Part shown: positions 1 to 11,025 of the stretch, piece after piece
How the letters are laid out: each line of letters begins with the position of its first letter
Position numbering within the stretch: position 1 is the stretch's first letter
Notes under the pieces: generated by a model
What the model was told of the DNA's origin: nothing
Databases searched by the model: none
The model's input: only the letters and a program-made list of their open reading frames with translations
Assembly (NCBI GenBank): GCA_030323885.1
Contig: CM059190.1
Location: 88,511,865-88,575,864 of the forward strand
Direction of reading: 5' to 3'
DNA length: 64,000 nt
Source of the DNA: Branchipolynoe longqiensis
Taxonomy: Eukaryota; Annelida; Polychaeta; Phyllodocida; Polynoidae
Made by a program: the position numbers and the translations under genes

Positions 1-141
1 TTAATATATCTCAGTGAAAATACCAGTTGAGAAACAATTGTGTAACTGCATGATAGCCTTTTGTAGATACAACATTTTAAAATTCATAACACCAATTCGG
101 TCACTTTGTCAGATAGAACCTTTTTATAGTAAGATCACCCG

Positions 142-192
142 ATGATAAAAATCAATGTGCTGTAGAGGCACGGTTAAATAAAACAAAATTTC
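142..192 (+). mobile_element. SINE-B 3' fragment
   Basis: The segment reads like the last ~50 bp of SINE-B: a GATAAAAATCAATGTGCT stretch followed by GGTTAAATAAAACAAAAT. The full family member is at 17336-17671. The remaining sequence of 1-335 is AT-rich and shows nothing else recognisable. Confidence 0.7.
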
Positions 193-335
193 GTTTTTTT
201 AAGAGGCAGGTTCGAGCATATGTACCCTCAATCAGGCCACGTGAGTGGTCACACAACTCACACCGAGCGCGGAGAGGCTACCTACTGGCTCCACGCTCAG
301 TCAACATACATATAATTCAACATACATATTATATA

Positions 336-395
336 CAGTAAAACCTCTGTAACCAGCCACCTCCACAGATCGACCACTCCCCTATATCGATCGGG
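336..395. mobile_element. MITE-P, truncated end
   Basis: After a TA it starts CAGTAAAACCTCTGTAAC and continues with the CGACCACTCCCCTATATCGATCG segment typical of MITE-P. The other terminal repeat is absent, because the sequence runs into G-rich DNA that leads to the satellite. Confidence 0.7.
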
Positions 396-477
396 GGCGG
401 CGGGTGCGGGGGCGGGTGCGGGGTCTGCGGCGGGCCGGGCGGGGCCGGCGGTGATGTGAAGGGTGGGGGCGGCGAGG
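396..477 (+). repeat. G-rich leader of the satellite
   Basis: A run of GGGGGCGGGTGCGGGG-like sequence with many G tracts and CpGs on the plus strand. It could form G-quadruplexes. It separates the truncated MITE-P from the 8-bp satellite. Confidence 0.5.
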
Positions 478-3400
478 ATGCTCGAGCGCTCGAGCGCTCG
501 AGTGCTCGAACGCTCGAGTGCTCGAACGCTCGAGCGCTTGAACGATCGAAGGCTCGAATGCTTGAGCATTCGAACGCTCGAACGCTCGAACGCTCGAGCG
601 CTCGAACGCTCGAGCGCTCGAACGCTCGAACGCTCGAATACTCAAACGCTCAAACGCTCGAGCGCTCGAGCGTTCCAGCGCTCGAGCGTTCCAGCGCTCG
701 AATGCTTGAGCGTTCGAATGCTCGAGTGCTCGAACGCTCGAACGCTGGAGCGCTCGAACGCTGGAGCGCTGGAGCGGTCGAGTGCTCGAACGCTGGAGCG
801 CTGGAGCGCTCGAGTGCTCGAACGCTCGAGTGCTCGAAAGCTCAAGCGCTGGATCGCTGGAACGCTGGATCGCTGGAACGCTCGAGCGCTCGAATGCTCG
901 AGCGCTGGAACGCTCGAGCGCTCGAACACTCGAGCGCTCGAGCGCTCGAATGCTCGAGCGCTCGAATGCTCGAGCGCTCGAACGCTCGAACGCTCGAACG
1001 CTCGAGCGCTCGAACGCTCGAGCGCTCGAACGCTCGAGCGCTCGAACGCTCGAGGGCTCGAACGCTCGAACGCTCGAGCGCTCGAATCGAACGTCGAGCG
1101 CTCGAACGCTCACGCTCGAGCGCTCGAAGTAGCTCAACGCTCGAGCGCTAACTCGACGCTGAATGCTCGAGCGCTCGAACGCTCGAGCGCTCGAACGCTC
1201 GAACGCTCGAGCGCTCGAACGCCGTCGAACGCTCGAGCGCTCGAGCGCTCGAACGTCGAGCGTGAACGCTCGAGCTCGACGCTCGACGCTTCGAACGCTC
1301 GAGCGCTCGAACGCTCGAGCGCTCGAACGCTCGAGCGCTCGAACGCTCGAGCGCTCGAACGCTCGAACGCTCGTGCGCTCGAGCGCTCGAACGCTCGAGC
1401 GCTCGAACGCTCGAACGCTCAAGCGCTCGAACGCTCGAGCGCTGGAATGCTCGAATGCTCGAGCGCTCGAACGCTCGAGCGCTCGAATGCTCGAGCGCTC
1501 GAACGCTCGAGCGCTCGAACGCTCGAGCGCTCGAACGCTCGAACACTCGAACGCTCGAGCGCTCGAATGCTCGAGCGCTCGAGCGCTCGAACGCTCGAAC
1601 GCTCGAACGCTCGAGCGCTCGAATGCTCAAGCGCTCGAACGCTCGAGCGCTCGAATGCTCGAGCTCGAGCGCTCGAATGCTCGAGCGCTCGAATGCTCGA
1701 ACGCTCGAACGCTCGAGTGCTCGAATGCTCGAGCGCTCGAACGCGAGAACGCTCGAGCGCTCGAATGCTCGAGCGCTCGAACGCTCGAACGCTCGAGCGC
1801 TCGAATGATCGAGCGCTCGAACGCTCGAGTGCTCGAACAGTCGAGCGCTCGAATGCTCGACCGCTGGAACGCTCGAACGCTCGAACGCTCGAGCGCTCGA
1901 ACGCTCGAGCGCTCAAACGCTCGAATGCTCGAACGCTCGAGTGCTCGAACGCTCGAGCGTTCGAGCGCTCGAACGCTCGAACACTCAAATGCTGGAGCGC
2001 TCGAACGCTCGAACGCTCGAACGCTCGAACGCTCGAACGCTCGAAAGCTCGAGCGCTCGAGCGCTCGAACGCTCGAACGCTCGAGCGCTTGATGGCGCGA
2101 GCGCTCAAACGCTCTAACGCTCGAGCGCTCGATGCTCGAGCGCTCGAACGCTCGAGCGCTCGAACGCTCGAGCGCTCGAACGCTCGAGCGCTCGAACGCT
2201 CGAGCGCTCGAACGCTCGAGCGCTCGAACGCTCGAGCGCTCGAACGCTCGAGCGCTCGAACGCTCGAACGCTCGAGCGCTCGAACGCTCCAGCGCTCGAA
2301 CACTCCAGCGCTCGAATGCTCGAAAGCACGAACGCTCGAGCGCTCAAACGCTCGAGCACTCAAACGCTCGAGCAATCGAATGCTCGAGCCCTCGAACGCT
2401 CGAGCGCTCGAACGCTCGAGCGCTCGAACGCTCGAACGCTCGAGCGCTCGAACGCTCATATGCTCGAGCGCTCGAATGATTGAGCGCTTAACGCTCGAGC
2501 GCTCGAAACACTCAGAGCGCTCGAACGCTCGAGCGCTCGAACGTCGAATGCTCGAGCGTTCGAACGCTCGAGCGCTCGAACGCTCGAGCGATAAGTCGAG
2601 CGCTCGAATGCTCGAGCGCTCGAACACTCGAGCGCTCGAGCGCTCGAGCGTTCGAGCGCTCGAGCGTTCGAGCGCTCGAGCGTTCGAGCGCTAGAGCGTT
2701 CGAGCGCTCGAGCGTTCTGGCGCTCGAGCGTTCGAGCGCTCGAGCGTTCAAGCATTCGAGCGTTCGAGCGTTCGAGCGCTCGAGCGTTCTCGAGCGCTCG
2801 AACGCTCGAGCGCTCGAGCGTTTGAGCGCTCGAGCGTTCGAGCGCTCGAGCGTTCGAGCGCTCGAGTGCTCAATCATTCGAGCGCTCGAGCGTTCGAGCG
2901 CTCGAGCATTCGAGCGCTCGAGCGTTCGAGCGCTCGAGCGTTCGAGCGCTCGAGCACTCGAGCGTTCGAGCGCTCGAGCATTCGAGCGCTCGAGCATTCG
3001 AGCGCTCGAGCGCTCGAGCGTTCGAGCGCTTGAGCGTTCGAGCGCTCGAGCGTTCGAGCGCTCGAGCATTCGAGCGCTCGAGCGCTCGAGCGCTCGAGCG
3101 CTCGAGCATTCGAGTGCTCGAGCGTTCGAGTGCTCGAGCATTCGAGTGCTCGAGCGTTCGAGCGCTCGAGCGTTCGAGCGCTCGAGCGCTCGAGCGGGCT
3201 CGAACGCTCGAGCGCTCGAGCGCTCGAGCGCTCGAAAGCTCGAAGGCTCGAACGCTCGAGCGCTCGAACGCTCGAGCGCTCGAACGATTGAGTGCTCGAA
3301 CGCTCGAATGCTCGAAGTCTCGAATGCTCGAGCGCTCGAAAGCTCGAAGGCTCGAACGCTCGAGCGCTCGAGCGCTCGAACGCTCGAGCGCTCGAACGCT

Positions 3401-5757
3401 CGAACGCTCGAACGCTCGAGCGCTCGAACGCTCGAGCGCTCGAAAGCCTCGAGCGCTCGAACGCTCGAATGCTCGAGCGCTCGAACGCTCGAGCGTTTGA
3501 ACCCGAGCGCTCGAATGCTCGAATGTCGAACGCTCGACGCTCGAGCGTTCGAGCGCTCGATCGTTCGAGCCTTCGAGCGTTCGAGCGCTCGAGCGTTCGA
3601 GCGCTCGAGCGCTCGAGCGCTCGAGCATTCCAGCGCTCGAGCGTTCCAGTGTTCGAGCGTTCCAGCGCTCCAGCGTTCCAGCGCTCGAGTGTTCAAGCAT
3701 TCCAGTGCTTGAGCGTTCCAGCGCTCGAGCGTTCAAGCGCTCGAGCACTCGATCAATCATTCGAGCGCTCGAGCGTTCGAGCGCTCGAGCGTTCGAGCGT
3801 TCGAGCGTTCGAGCGTTCGAGCCTTCGAGCGCTCGAGCGTTCGAGCGCTCGAGCGTTCGAGCGTTCGAGCGCTCGAGCGTTCGAGCGCTCGAGCGTTCGA
3901 GCGCTCGAGCGTTCGAGCACTCCAGCGTTCGAGCGCTCGAGCATTCGAGCGCTCGAGCGTTCGAGCGCTCGAGCGTTCGAGCGTTCGAGCGCTCGAGCGT
4001 TCAAGCGCTCGAGCGTTCGAGCGCTCGAGCGTTCAAGCGCTCGAGCGTTCGAGCGCTCGAGCATTCGAGCATTCGAGCATTCGAGTGCTCGAGCGTTCGA
4101 GCGCTCGAGCGTTTGAGCGCTCGAGCGTTCGAGCGCTCGAGCGTTCGAGCGCTCGAGCGTTCGAGCGCTCGAGCATTCGAGAGCTCGAGCGTTCGAGCAC
4201 TCGAGCATTCGAGCGCTCGAGCGTTCGAGCGTTCGAGCGCTCGAGCGTTCGAGCGCTCGAGCGGTCGAGCGCTCGAGCGTTCGAGCGCTCAATCATTCGA
4301 GCGCTCGAGCGTTAGAGCGCTCGAGCGTTCGAGCGTTCAACCGCTCGAGCGTACGAGCGTTCGAGCGCTCGAGCACTAGAGCCTTCGATCCCTCGAGCAT
4401 TCGAGCGTTCGAGCGCCCGAGCGTTCGAGCGCTCGAGCGTTCAAGCGTTCCAGCGCTTGAGCGTTCGATCGCTTGAGCGTTCGAGCGCTCAAGCACTCGA
4501 GCCTTCGATCACTCGAGCGTTCGAGCGTTCGAGCGCTCGAGCGTTCGAGCGCTCAAGCGTTCGAGCGCTCGAGCTTTCGAGCGTTCGAGCGTTCGTGCAC
4601 TTGAGTGTTCGAGCGCTCGAGCGTTCCAGCGCTCGAGCGTTTAAGCGTTCCAGCGCTTGAGCGTTCGATCGCTCGAGCGTTCGAGCGTTCGAACACTCGA
4701 GCGCTCGAGAGCTCCAGCGTTCGAGCGCTCCAGCGTTCGAGCGTTCTAGTGCTCGAGCATTCGAACGCTCGAGCATTCGAGCGTTCGAGCTCTCGAGCGC
4801 TCGACGCCGAATCGACGATGAGCGCTCGACTTGCGCTCAAGCGCTCGAAGGTTCCAGCGCTCGAGCGTTCAAGCGCTCCAGCGCTGAGTGTTCGAGCGCT
4901 TCGAGACACTCGAGCGCTCGAGCGTCGAGGCTCGAGCGTTCGAGCGCTCGAGAGCTTCGAGCGTTCGAGGTGAGCTCGAGCACTCGAGCGCTCTCGAGGC
5001 TCGAGCGCTCGAGCGTTCGAGCGTTCAAGCGTTCGAGTGCTCGAGCTTTCGGGCGCTCAAGCATTCGAGCGTTCGAGCACTCGAGCGTTCCAGCGCTCGA
5101 GCGTTCCAGCGCTCGAGCGTTCAAGGGTTCCAGCATTCCAGCGTTCGAGCATTCGATCACTCGGCGCGTCGAACGCTCGAGCATTCGAGCGCTCGAGCGT
5201 TCGAGCGTTCGAGCGCTCGAGCGTTCAGAGCGCTCGAGCATTCGAGTACTCGAGCGCTCCGCTTCGAACGTTCGAGCGTTCGAGCGCTCGAGCATCGAGC
5301 GTCTCGAGCGCTCGAGCGTTCGAACGCTCGAGCGTTCGAGCGCTCGAGCGTTCGAGCGTTCGAGCGCTTGAGCCTTCGAGCCCGCTCGAGCTCTCGAACG
5401 CTCGAGCGTTCGAGCGCTCGAGCGTTCGAGCGTTCGGAGCGCTGAGCGCTCGAGCGTTCGAGCGTTCGAACGCTCGAGCGTTCGAGCGCTCGAGCGTTCG
5501 AGCGTTCCAGCGCTCGAGCGTTCGAGCACTCGAGCGTTCGAGCGCTCGAGCGTTCGAGCATTCGAGCGCTCCAGCGTTCGAGCGCTCCAGCGTTCGAGCG
5601 TTCGAGCGTTCGAGCGCTCGAGCGTTCGAGCGCTCGAGCATTCGAACGCTCGAGCATTCGAGCGCTCGAGCATTCAAGCGCTCAATCATTCGAGCGGTCG
5701 AGCGTTAGAGCGCTCGAGCATTCGAAAATTCGAGCGCTCGAGCGTTCGAACGCTCGC
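478..5757. repeat. 8-bp TCGA satellite array, 5.3 kb
   Basis: About 660 tandem copies of an 8-bp unit alternate between GCTCGAGC (its own reverse complement) and GCTCGAAC, or the complement GTTCGAGC. Each unit carries two CpGs. Monomer polarity is visible through the AAC/GTT variants: mostly GCTCGAAC at 478-2640, GTTCGAGC at 2641-3195, GCTCGAAC at 3196-3500, and GTTCGAGC at 3545-5757. No phase of the unit contains a stop on either strand, so very long ORFs (up to 743 codons, encoding LERSSAR/LERSNAR repeats) arise automatically. They are not evidence of coding. Occasional T-for-C changes look like CpG decay. Confidence 0.95.
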
Positions 5758-5761
5758 GCGT

Positions 5762-5980
5762 TTCATGCCCGTTTCTTGTCCGTTTCACGTCCGTTTCTTG
5801 TCCGCTTCTTGTCCGTTTCTTGTCCGTTTCTTGTCCGTTTCATGTCCGTTTCATGTCCGTTTCATGTCCGTTTCTTGTCCGTTTCTTGTCCGTTTCATGC
5901 CCGTTTCATGCCCGTTTCATGTCCGTTTCATGCCCGTTTCATGTCCGTTTCTTGTCCGTTTCATGCCCGTTTCATGGCCC
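5762..5980 (+). repeat. 11-bp GTTTCATGTCC minisatellite
   Basis: About 20 tandem copies of GTTTCATGTCC, with TTG-for-ATG and GCC-for-GTC variants, abut the satellite and run into the assembly gap. The same 11-bp unit forms short arrays inside GTCAC-family transposons at 24041-24113 and 43838-43905. This block is probably an expansion from such an element. Confidence 0.9.
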
Positions 5981-6475
5981 NNNNNNNNNNNNNNNNNNNN
6001 NNNNNNNNNNNNNNNNNNNNNNNNNNNNNNNNNNNNNNNNNNNNNNNNNNNNNNNNNNNNNNNNNNNNNNNNNNNNNNNNNNNNNNNNNNNNNNNNNNNN
6101 NNNNNNNNNNNNNNNNNNNNNNNNNNNNNNNNNNNNNNNNNNNNNNNNNNNNNNNNNNNNNNNNNNNNNNNNNNNNNNNNNNNNNNNNNNNNNNNNNNNN
6201 NNNNNNNNNNNNNNNNNNNNNNNNNNNNNNNNNNNNNNNNNNNNNNNNNNNNNNNNNNNNNNNNNNNNNNNNNNNNNNNNNNNNNNNNNNNNNNNNNNNN
6301 NNNNNNNNNNNNNNNNNNNNNNNNNNNNNNNNNNNNNNNNNNNNNNNNNNNNNNNNNNNNNNNNNNNNNNNNNNNNNNNNNNNNNNNNNNNNNNNNNNNN
6401 NNNNNNNNNNNNNNNNNNNNNNNNNNNNNNNNNNNNNNNNNNNNNNNNNNNNNNNNNNNNNNNNNNNNNNNNNNN
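5981..6475. other. Assembly gap (N)
   Basis: 495 consecutive N. The true length is unknown and the gap probably hides more tandem repeat. Open frames crossing it are meaningless. Confidence 1.
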
Positions 6476-6665
6476 ACTATCCAGGTGGCGCCAGTAACTC
6501 AGATACTCAGAACGGAACAAGATTTAGTGAAATGAAATAGACGTAAGATACAGGCAAATGTCAAATAGTGGTAAATTCATGAATACAATATGTGGGTACC
6601 TTTGTGTTTTAAATTCACATGATGAAGTATATACCACATATATATGCAGGATGGGTAACTTGATT

Positions 6666-7010
6666 CAATAGACCTCACCAGTTAGGCTAGTGACATCTAT
6701 CGGCAGAATCTTGAACCACTCTATTCAGGTCCTTTCTCCGAAGGCCTGTGATTTCACACGCTATATCTCCATAAAAAATGCATGGACAAATAATCAAATG
6801 TGTGATTATATTCAGATATTCATATCGCAACAGGCATTAAGATCTTATCCATGTAATATATATAACAAAAGAACTATATTGTATTTTTCTTCTAGAATTT
6901 CACTGCCACTCTCTTCACATGTATTACACCCGACCAGTTAAGCTAGTGACATCTAGCGGCAAAATCTGGAACCACTCTTTTCCGTTACTTTCTAGCTTAT
7001 CTGGTGGGGT
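6666..7010 (+). repeat. Interspersed repeat J, copy 1
   Basis: A ~345-bp unit whose ends are a direct repeat of about 45 bp (GCTAGTGACATCT, then CGGCARAATCTGGAACCACTCT-like) near 6683 and 6943. The AT-rich middle matches the second copy at 59474-59822 throughout. The terminal direct repeats could be a TRIM-like LTR remnant or one period of a longer tandem repeat. No coding capacity is visible. Confidence 0.75.
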
Positions 7011-7057
7011 CTATTACCACTTGCTGTTGGTGCCACAGTGGAGAAATAAGGAACTAT

Positions 7058-7486
7058 ATTATGTAGCGGGTCATCATCATTATGCTGTCAGTCACAATGC
7101 GACAAAGACTGCTTTCATTACTTAACCGCCGCTCTCCAATTACCTCTTTGCTGTGAGAGTGATGTTATTTTGTGCGGCTGTACATTTCCTAAAAGCTTCT
7201 TGCAAAGTGTTGAAGTGCTGCTGGCTTTTGCACATTACTAGCGGCACTCTCTCGGGGAGCAAATAGAGTTCTCACACCAGCAAGAACACATTCAGACAGG
7301 CGCAAACTATTTATCCCTGCAGTGGCTGGTCGGGAGATTTGGGAGTTCCATTCATCACCACCCTTAATACTGCCACAGTAACATGGTTTTCTGTTAGGGT
7401 TTGCTCCCTTAGTGTGTGGTTCTATCAAGAACCTGTACCACAATGCAGTGGTTTACAACTTTGCAAGGCAGGGGCGTAGTACATTA
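7058..7486 (-). mobile_element. Interspersed repeat L, long copy
   Basis: Read on the minus strand this matches 63688-63950 at both ends: CCTGCCTTGCAAAGTT, ACCACTG, TGTGGTACAGGTTCTT at one end and GTAATGAAAGCAGTCTTTGT, CAGCAT, GATGATGA at the other. This copy keeps ~190 bp of middle sequence that the other lacks. An 84-codon open frame on the minus strand (7189-7443) has no recognisable homology. The short copy has target-site duplications, so this is a mobile element of unknown class. Confidence 0.7.
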
Positions 7487-7732
7487 TATAATGATCGTGA
7501 GGATTGATTAGCTAATGGTGGAGGAAACTTAGAGAGAAATGGTGCCTTGGTTATATCCTCATATTACATTATCGAGTACATATATTTGTATATGTACATG
7601 TATGTAATTGCATTAGATGTATGTCGAGGGGTGTGATGAAAATGGGAACTAGAATAATTCCCTATTTATATTCACATAATTAATTCTCCATCGTGTGCAT
7701 TATGTTGGGAGGTATTATATAGTTTGACGTCC

Positions 7733-8303
7733 AATAGACCCCGTTCAATGTTTATAAACATTGTGTATGGATGCGCAGCCTGGCTGCAGAACGAATGCAC
7801 ACTTCCATTGAGTTTGCCGGTACGCGCAGTGGCAAATGCAAATTTTATTCAAAATTAATAGAAATGCAGAACCCTAACCTTATAAATTTAATATAATCTT
7901 TTCCTTGAATATGTTTTCTATATGTGCTCCAAGCGGTTTGTTACTAGGTGGTCTAATTTTAGAGATATTTAACTTTTTCTGTTTGAAGATTGCTCACGGC
8001 CATTGAGAATGCATTGAGTTTGCCGATACGCACAGTGCAAAACGTCAATTTTATTCAAAATTAATAGAAATGCAGAACCCTAACCTTATAAATTTGATAT
8101 AATCTGTTCGTTGAATATGTTTTCTGTTTGTGTGCCAATCGGCTTGTGCCTAGGTCGTGTGGTTTTACTGATATTTCACATTTTCTCTCTGAAGCTTGCT
8201 CATGGCCATTGAGTTTGCAGTGTGACCGTGTGTCGTCCTGCAGCCAAGCAGCATGCACACTGACCTAAATACCTATGCTGACATCATATGAAATAGGTGT
8301 ATA
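7733..8303. mobile_element. Element K, copy 1, internally duplicated
   Basis: It starts near CAATAGACCCCGTTCAATG and ends ATGAAATAGGTGTATAG. The ends are imperfect inverted repeats of a CTATAGACC type, matching the copy at 59106-59474 (opposite orientation). About 205 bp of interior (CATTGAGTTTGCCG, then TTTTATTCAAAATTAATAG) is present twice, at about 7807 and 8012, while the other copy has it once. No ORF. Sequence 7487-7732 before it holds nothing recognisable. Confidence 0.75.
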
Positions 8304-8339
8304 GCCTCCCCCCCACCCCGGCCGTGGTGGGGGGGAGGC
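8304..8339. repeat. Perfect GC hairpin
   Basis: A 14-nt arm GCCTCCCCCCCACC (8304-8317) and its exact reverse complement (8326-8339) flank an 8-nt loop CCGGCCGT. It lies exactly between the end of element K and the start of the CTACACACA array. The G-rich arm could also form other secondary structure. Confidence 0.9.
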
Positions 8340-9412
8340 GAGTACACACACGAGTACACACACTACACACACTACACACATTACACACAATACACACACT
8401 ACACACACTGCACACACTACACAGACTACACACACTACACACACCACACACACCACAAACACTACACACAACCACAACACAACACACACAACAAACAAAA
8501 CACACACTACACACACTACACACATTACACACAATACACACACTACACACACTGCACACACTACACAGACTACACACACTACACACACCACACACACCAC
8601 AAACACTACACACACTACACACACTACACACACTACACATACTACACACACTACACACACTACACACACTACACACACACTACACACACTACACAGACTA
8701 CACACACCACAAACACTACACACACTACACACACTACACACACCGCACACACTACACAGACTACACACACTACACACACCACAAACACTACACACACTAC
8801 ACACACTACACATACTACACACAGTACACACACTGCACCCACTTGACACACTACACAGACTACACAGACTACACACACCACACACTACACACGCTACACA
8901 CACTACACACACTGCACACACTGCACACACTACACATACTACACACACTACACACCGCACACACTACACACACACTACACACACTACACATACACACACA
9001 CTACACACACACACTACACACTACACACACTACACACACTACACACACTGCACACACTACACACACTGCACACACTACACACCCTACGCACACTAGACAC
9101 ACTACACACACTACAAACATAGTACACACATTACACACACTACACACCCACTACACACACTACACACATTACACACTACACCCACTACACACATTACACA
9201 CATTACACACTACACACACTACACACACTACACACACTACACACACTACACACACTACACACACTACACACATACACACTACACACACTACACACATTAC
9301 ACACATTACACACTACACACACTACACACACTACACACACTACACACACTACACACACTACACACACTACACACACTACACACACTACACACACTACACA
9401 CACACTACACAC
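8340..9412. repeat. 9-bp CTACACACA minisatellite
   Basis: About 120 units of CTACACACA with G, T and C variants. A block of ~105 bp around 8362 recurs at about 8506, showing higher-order duplication. The 9-bp period equals three codons, which is why a 488-codon frame of TLH repeats stays open on the plus strand and a VCVVC frame on the minus strand. Neither looks like a protein. Confidence 0.95.
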
Positions 9413-9774
9413 ATCGAGCCTGTGGGAGATGTGGGGCGCGGAGGCTGGATGGAAAGGTTGTGGATGAAGGGGCGGACGGGAGGGAGGGAGGTGCAGGGGC
9501 AGGAGCGGCGGAAGGGGCGGGGGAGGAGGAAGGGGGAGGAGGGGGGCGGGAGGAATGGTGGCACAGGCAACAAAGACCTGATCTGCTTTTGGAAATTGCG
9601 GCTTGATTTTAAAGCTGGCACTGGCTGTAGAGTAACTCCGCCCGCCTTCCCATTAGCCCAACGCTCGCCGGGCTGCGGCGGGGCGTCCCCTGTCAACATA
9701 GCACTCGTCCGATTTGTTTTTGTGTGTGTGTACATTTCCCCCAGCCCACTCACCCTCCATTAATTTGTTTTCAT
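9413..9774. other. G-rich then unique sequence
   Basis: 9420-9570 is purine- and G-rich (GGGAGGGAGGGAGG, GGGGAGGAGGAAGGGGG). 9570-9774 is ordinary single-copy-looking sequence with a small CpG-rich stretch (CCCGCCTTCCC, CTCGCCGGGCTGCGGCGG). No gene or motif is convincing. Confidence 0.5.
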
Positions 9775-10010
9775 TTTCTCTCTCTCTTTCTCTCTCTTTC
9801 TCTCTCTCTCCCTCTCTCTTTTCGTTCTATCTCTCTGTCTCTCTCTCTTTCTCTCTTTCTCTATCCCTCTCTCTTTTTCTTTCTAGCTCTCTGTCTCTCT
9901 CTTTCTCTCTCTGTCTCTCTTTCTGTCTCTCTTTCTCTCTCTCTTTCTCTCTCCCTCTCTCTTTTTATTTCTATCTTTCCCTGTCCCTATCTCTCTGTCT
10001 CTCTCTTTCA
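9775..10010 (+). repeat. TC/TTTC polypyrimidine tract
   Basis: An almost pure pyrimidine strand of TCTCTC, TTTCTCTC and CCCTCTCT with only scattered purines. Such mirror-like tracts can form triplex DNA. The apparent serine/leucine ORFs are repeat artefacts. Confidence 0.95.
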
Positions 10011-10013
10011 AAT

Positions 10014-10276
10014 AGTTACCAATGACTTGAAAAATTGGTACTCTTGTCGCTACCTATCCTGGCATTCATCATCACTAGAATTGGGCAAGGACTGGTTAGA
10101 GCTCTGTATCAAGAAAATGTGACTGAGTGGGATATCGGATCATGGTGACTGCGGCCTGGTCTCCCAGTGGTGCAGCACTATGAAGTCGGCAAGAGTGCGC
10201 ACTGTTACAAATCGGTACCCATTATGATATAACAATAAATGTTGCTAGGATGTAAAACTCCAACAAACAAACAAAC
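10014..10276 (+). mobile_element. SINE-A, 5'-truncated
   Basis: It begins at the CCAATGACTT segment just downstream of the tRNA-like head and runs through GACTGAGTGGGATATC, CCTGGTCTCCCAGTGG and GTTGCTAGGATGTAAAAC to a CAACAAACAAACAAAC tail. The head is missing where it meets the TC tract. Confidence 0.85.
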
Positions 10277-10709
10277 TTCAAATTGCTATTTTTGTGTCAT
10301 GGTGGTGGGAAAGGTGCTTTATTGCTGCTCGTTGTTTAGACTACATAGGAGGGAGTGGACGGAGCGGTTTAAAAATCAATCAGCGCCAAATACTAAACAA
10401 CAAAAAACACCTAACAAAAAAACAACGTATGGGTAATATAAATAAGGATTAGGTTATTGGGGTTTCACGTCATGGCAGCATCTCAGGTTATTCACATGCC
10501 TGGACATTTGTAACAGAGAATGCACATTCGTGACAATTTGATGGGTGTCCGCCACACTGGTATATAACAAAATTCCTCCGAGCGAATGGAGGCTATGTCC
10601 CGCGCAGGAGGCGGAACGGTGCATGATGGGGGTCCCCCCCCCTCACACACACAGGACAGGGGTTGTGTGTGCAAGACACTACAGGCATTATGGCACGCAA
10701 TAAAGGGTA

Positions 10710-10713
<4 letters not shown>
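10277..10713. other. No recognised feature
   Basis: Mixed-composition sequence with a short poly-C run (10633-10641). No open frame longer than chance and no repeat seen elsewhere in the window. Confidence 0.4.
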
Positions 10714-10754
<41 letters not shown>

Positions 10755-11005
10755 ATAAAGGCCGGCTACAGTACAAAGGAACAAGAACAAGAGAAAGTAG
10801 TGGTATGAGTTATATATTCTCTGGCTAGGAGACGCAATGCGAGTGATGTATTCAGGGGAAGGCGGGTACCGGGCGCAGCCGGGGGTGGCACCACCAGTCG
10901 CGAGATGGAGGAGGCAGTACATAATAATAATTAAGAGGGGTTAATTCCCTTCCACGCCTTTATACTCGCATAATGCGTTATACATCACATATATATATAT
11001 AATAT
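10714..11005 (+). repeat. (TA)n flanking repeat H, copy 1
   Basis: A (TA)n run at 10714-10758 is followed by ~200 bp (GGTGGCACCACCAGTCG, GGAGGAGGCAGTACA, TAATTCCCTT, TTTATACTCGCATAATGCG) that ends in a second (TA)n run. The same arrangement recurs at 12427-12655 and 57676-57920, and more weakly at 53557-53790. It is probably a small mobile element that targets TA microsatellites. Confidence 0.55.
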
Positions 11006-11025
11006 AAACTATACCCGGCGGTAGC

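Noticed and set aside
463..2694. 743-codon open frame of LERSSAR/LERSNAR repeats, and its many companions on both strands
   Set aside because: The 8-bp unit has no stop codon in any phase on either strand, so all six frames are open by arithmetic. No start context, codon bias or non-repetitive flank supports a gene.
5765..6540. Frames of 180-256 codons across the N gap
   Set aside because: Most residues come from N. Only the 11-bp repeat is real sequence.
8297..9763. 488-codon TLH-repeat open frame
   Set aside because: The period of CTACACACA is three codons, so it stays open. The composition is that of a minisatellite and it runs through a hairpin and G-rich DNA with no domain.
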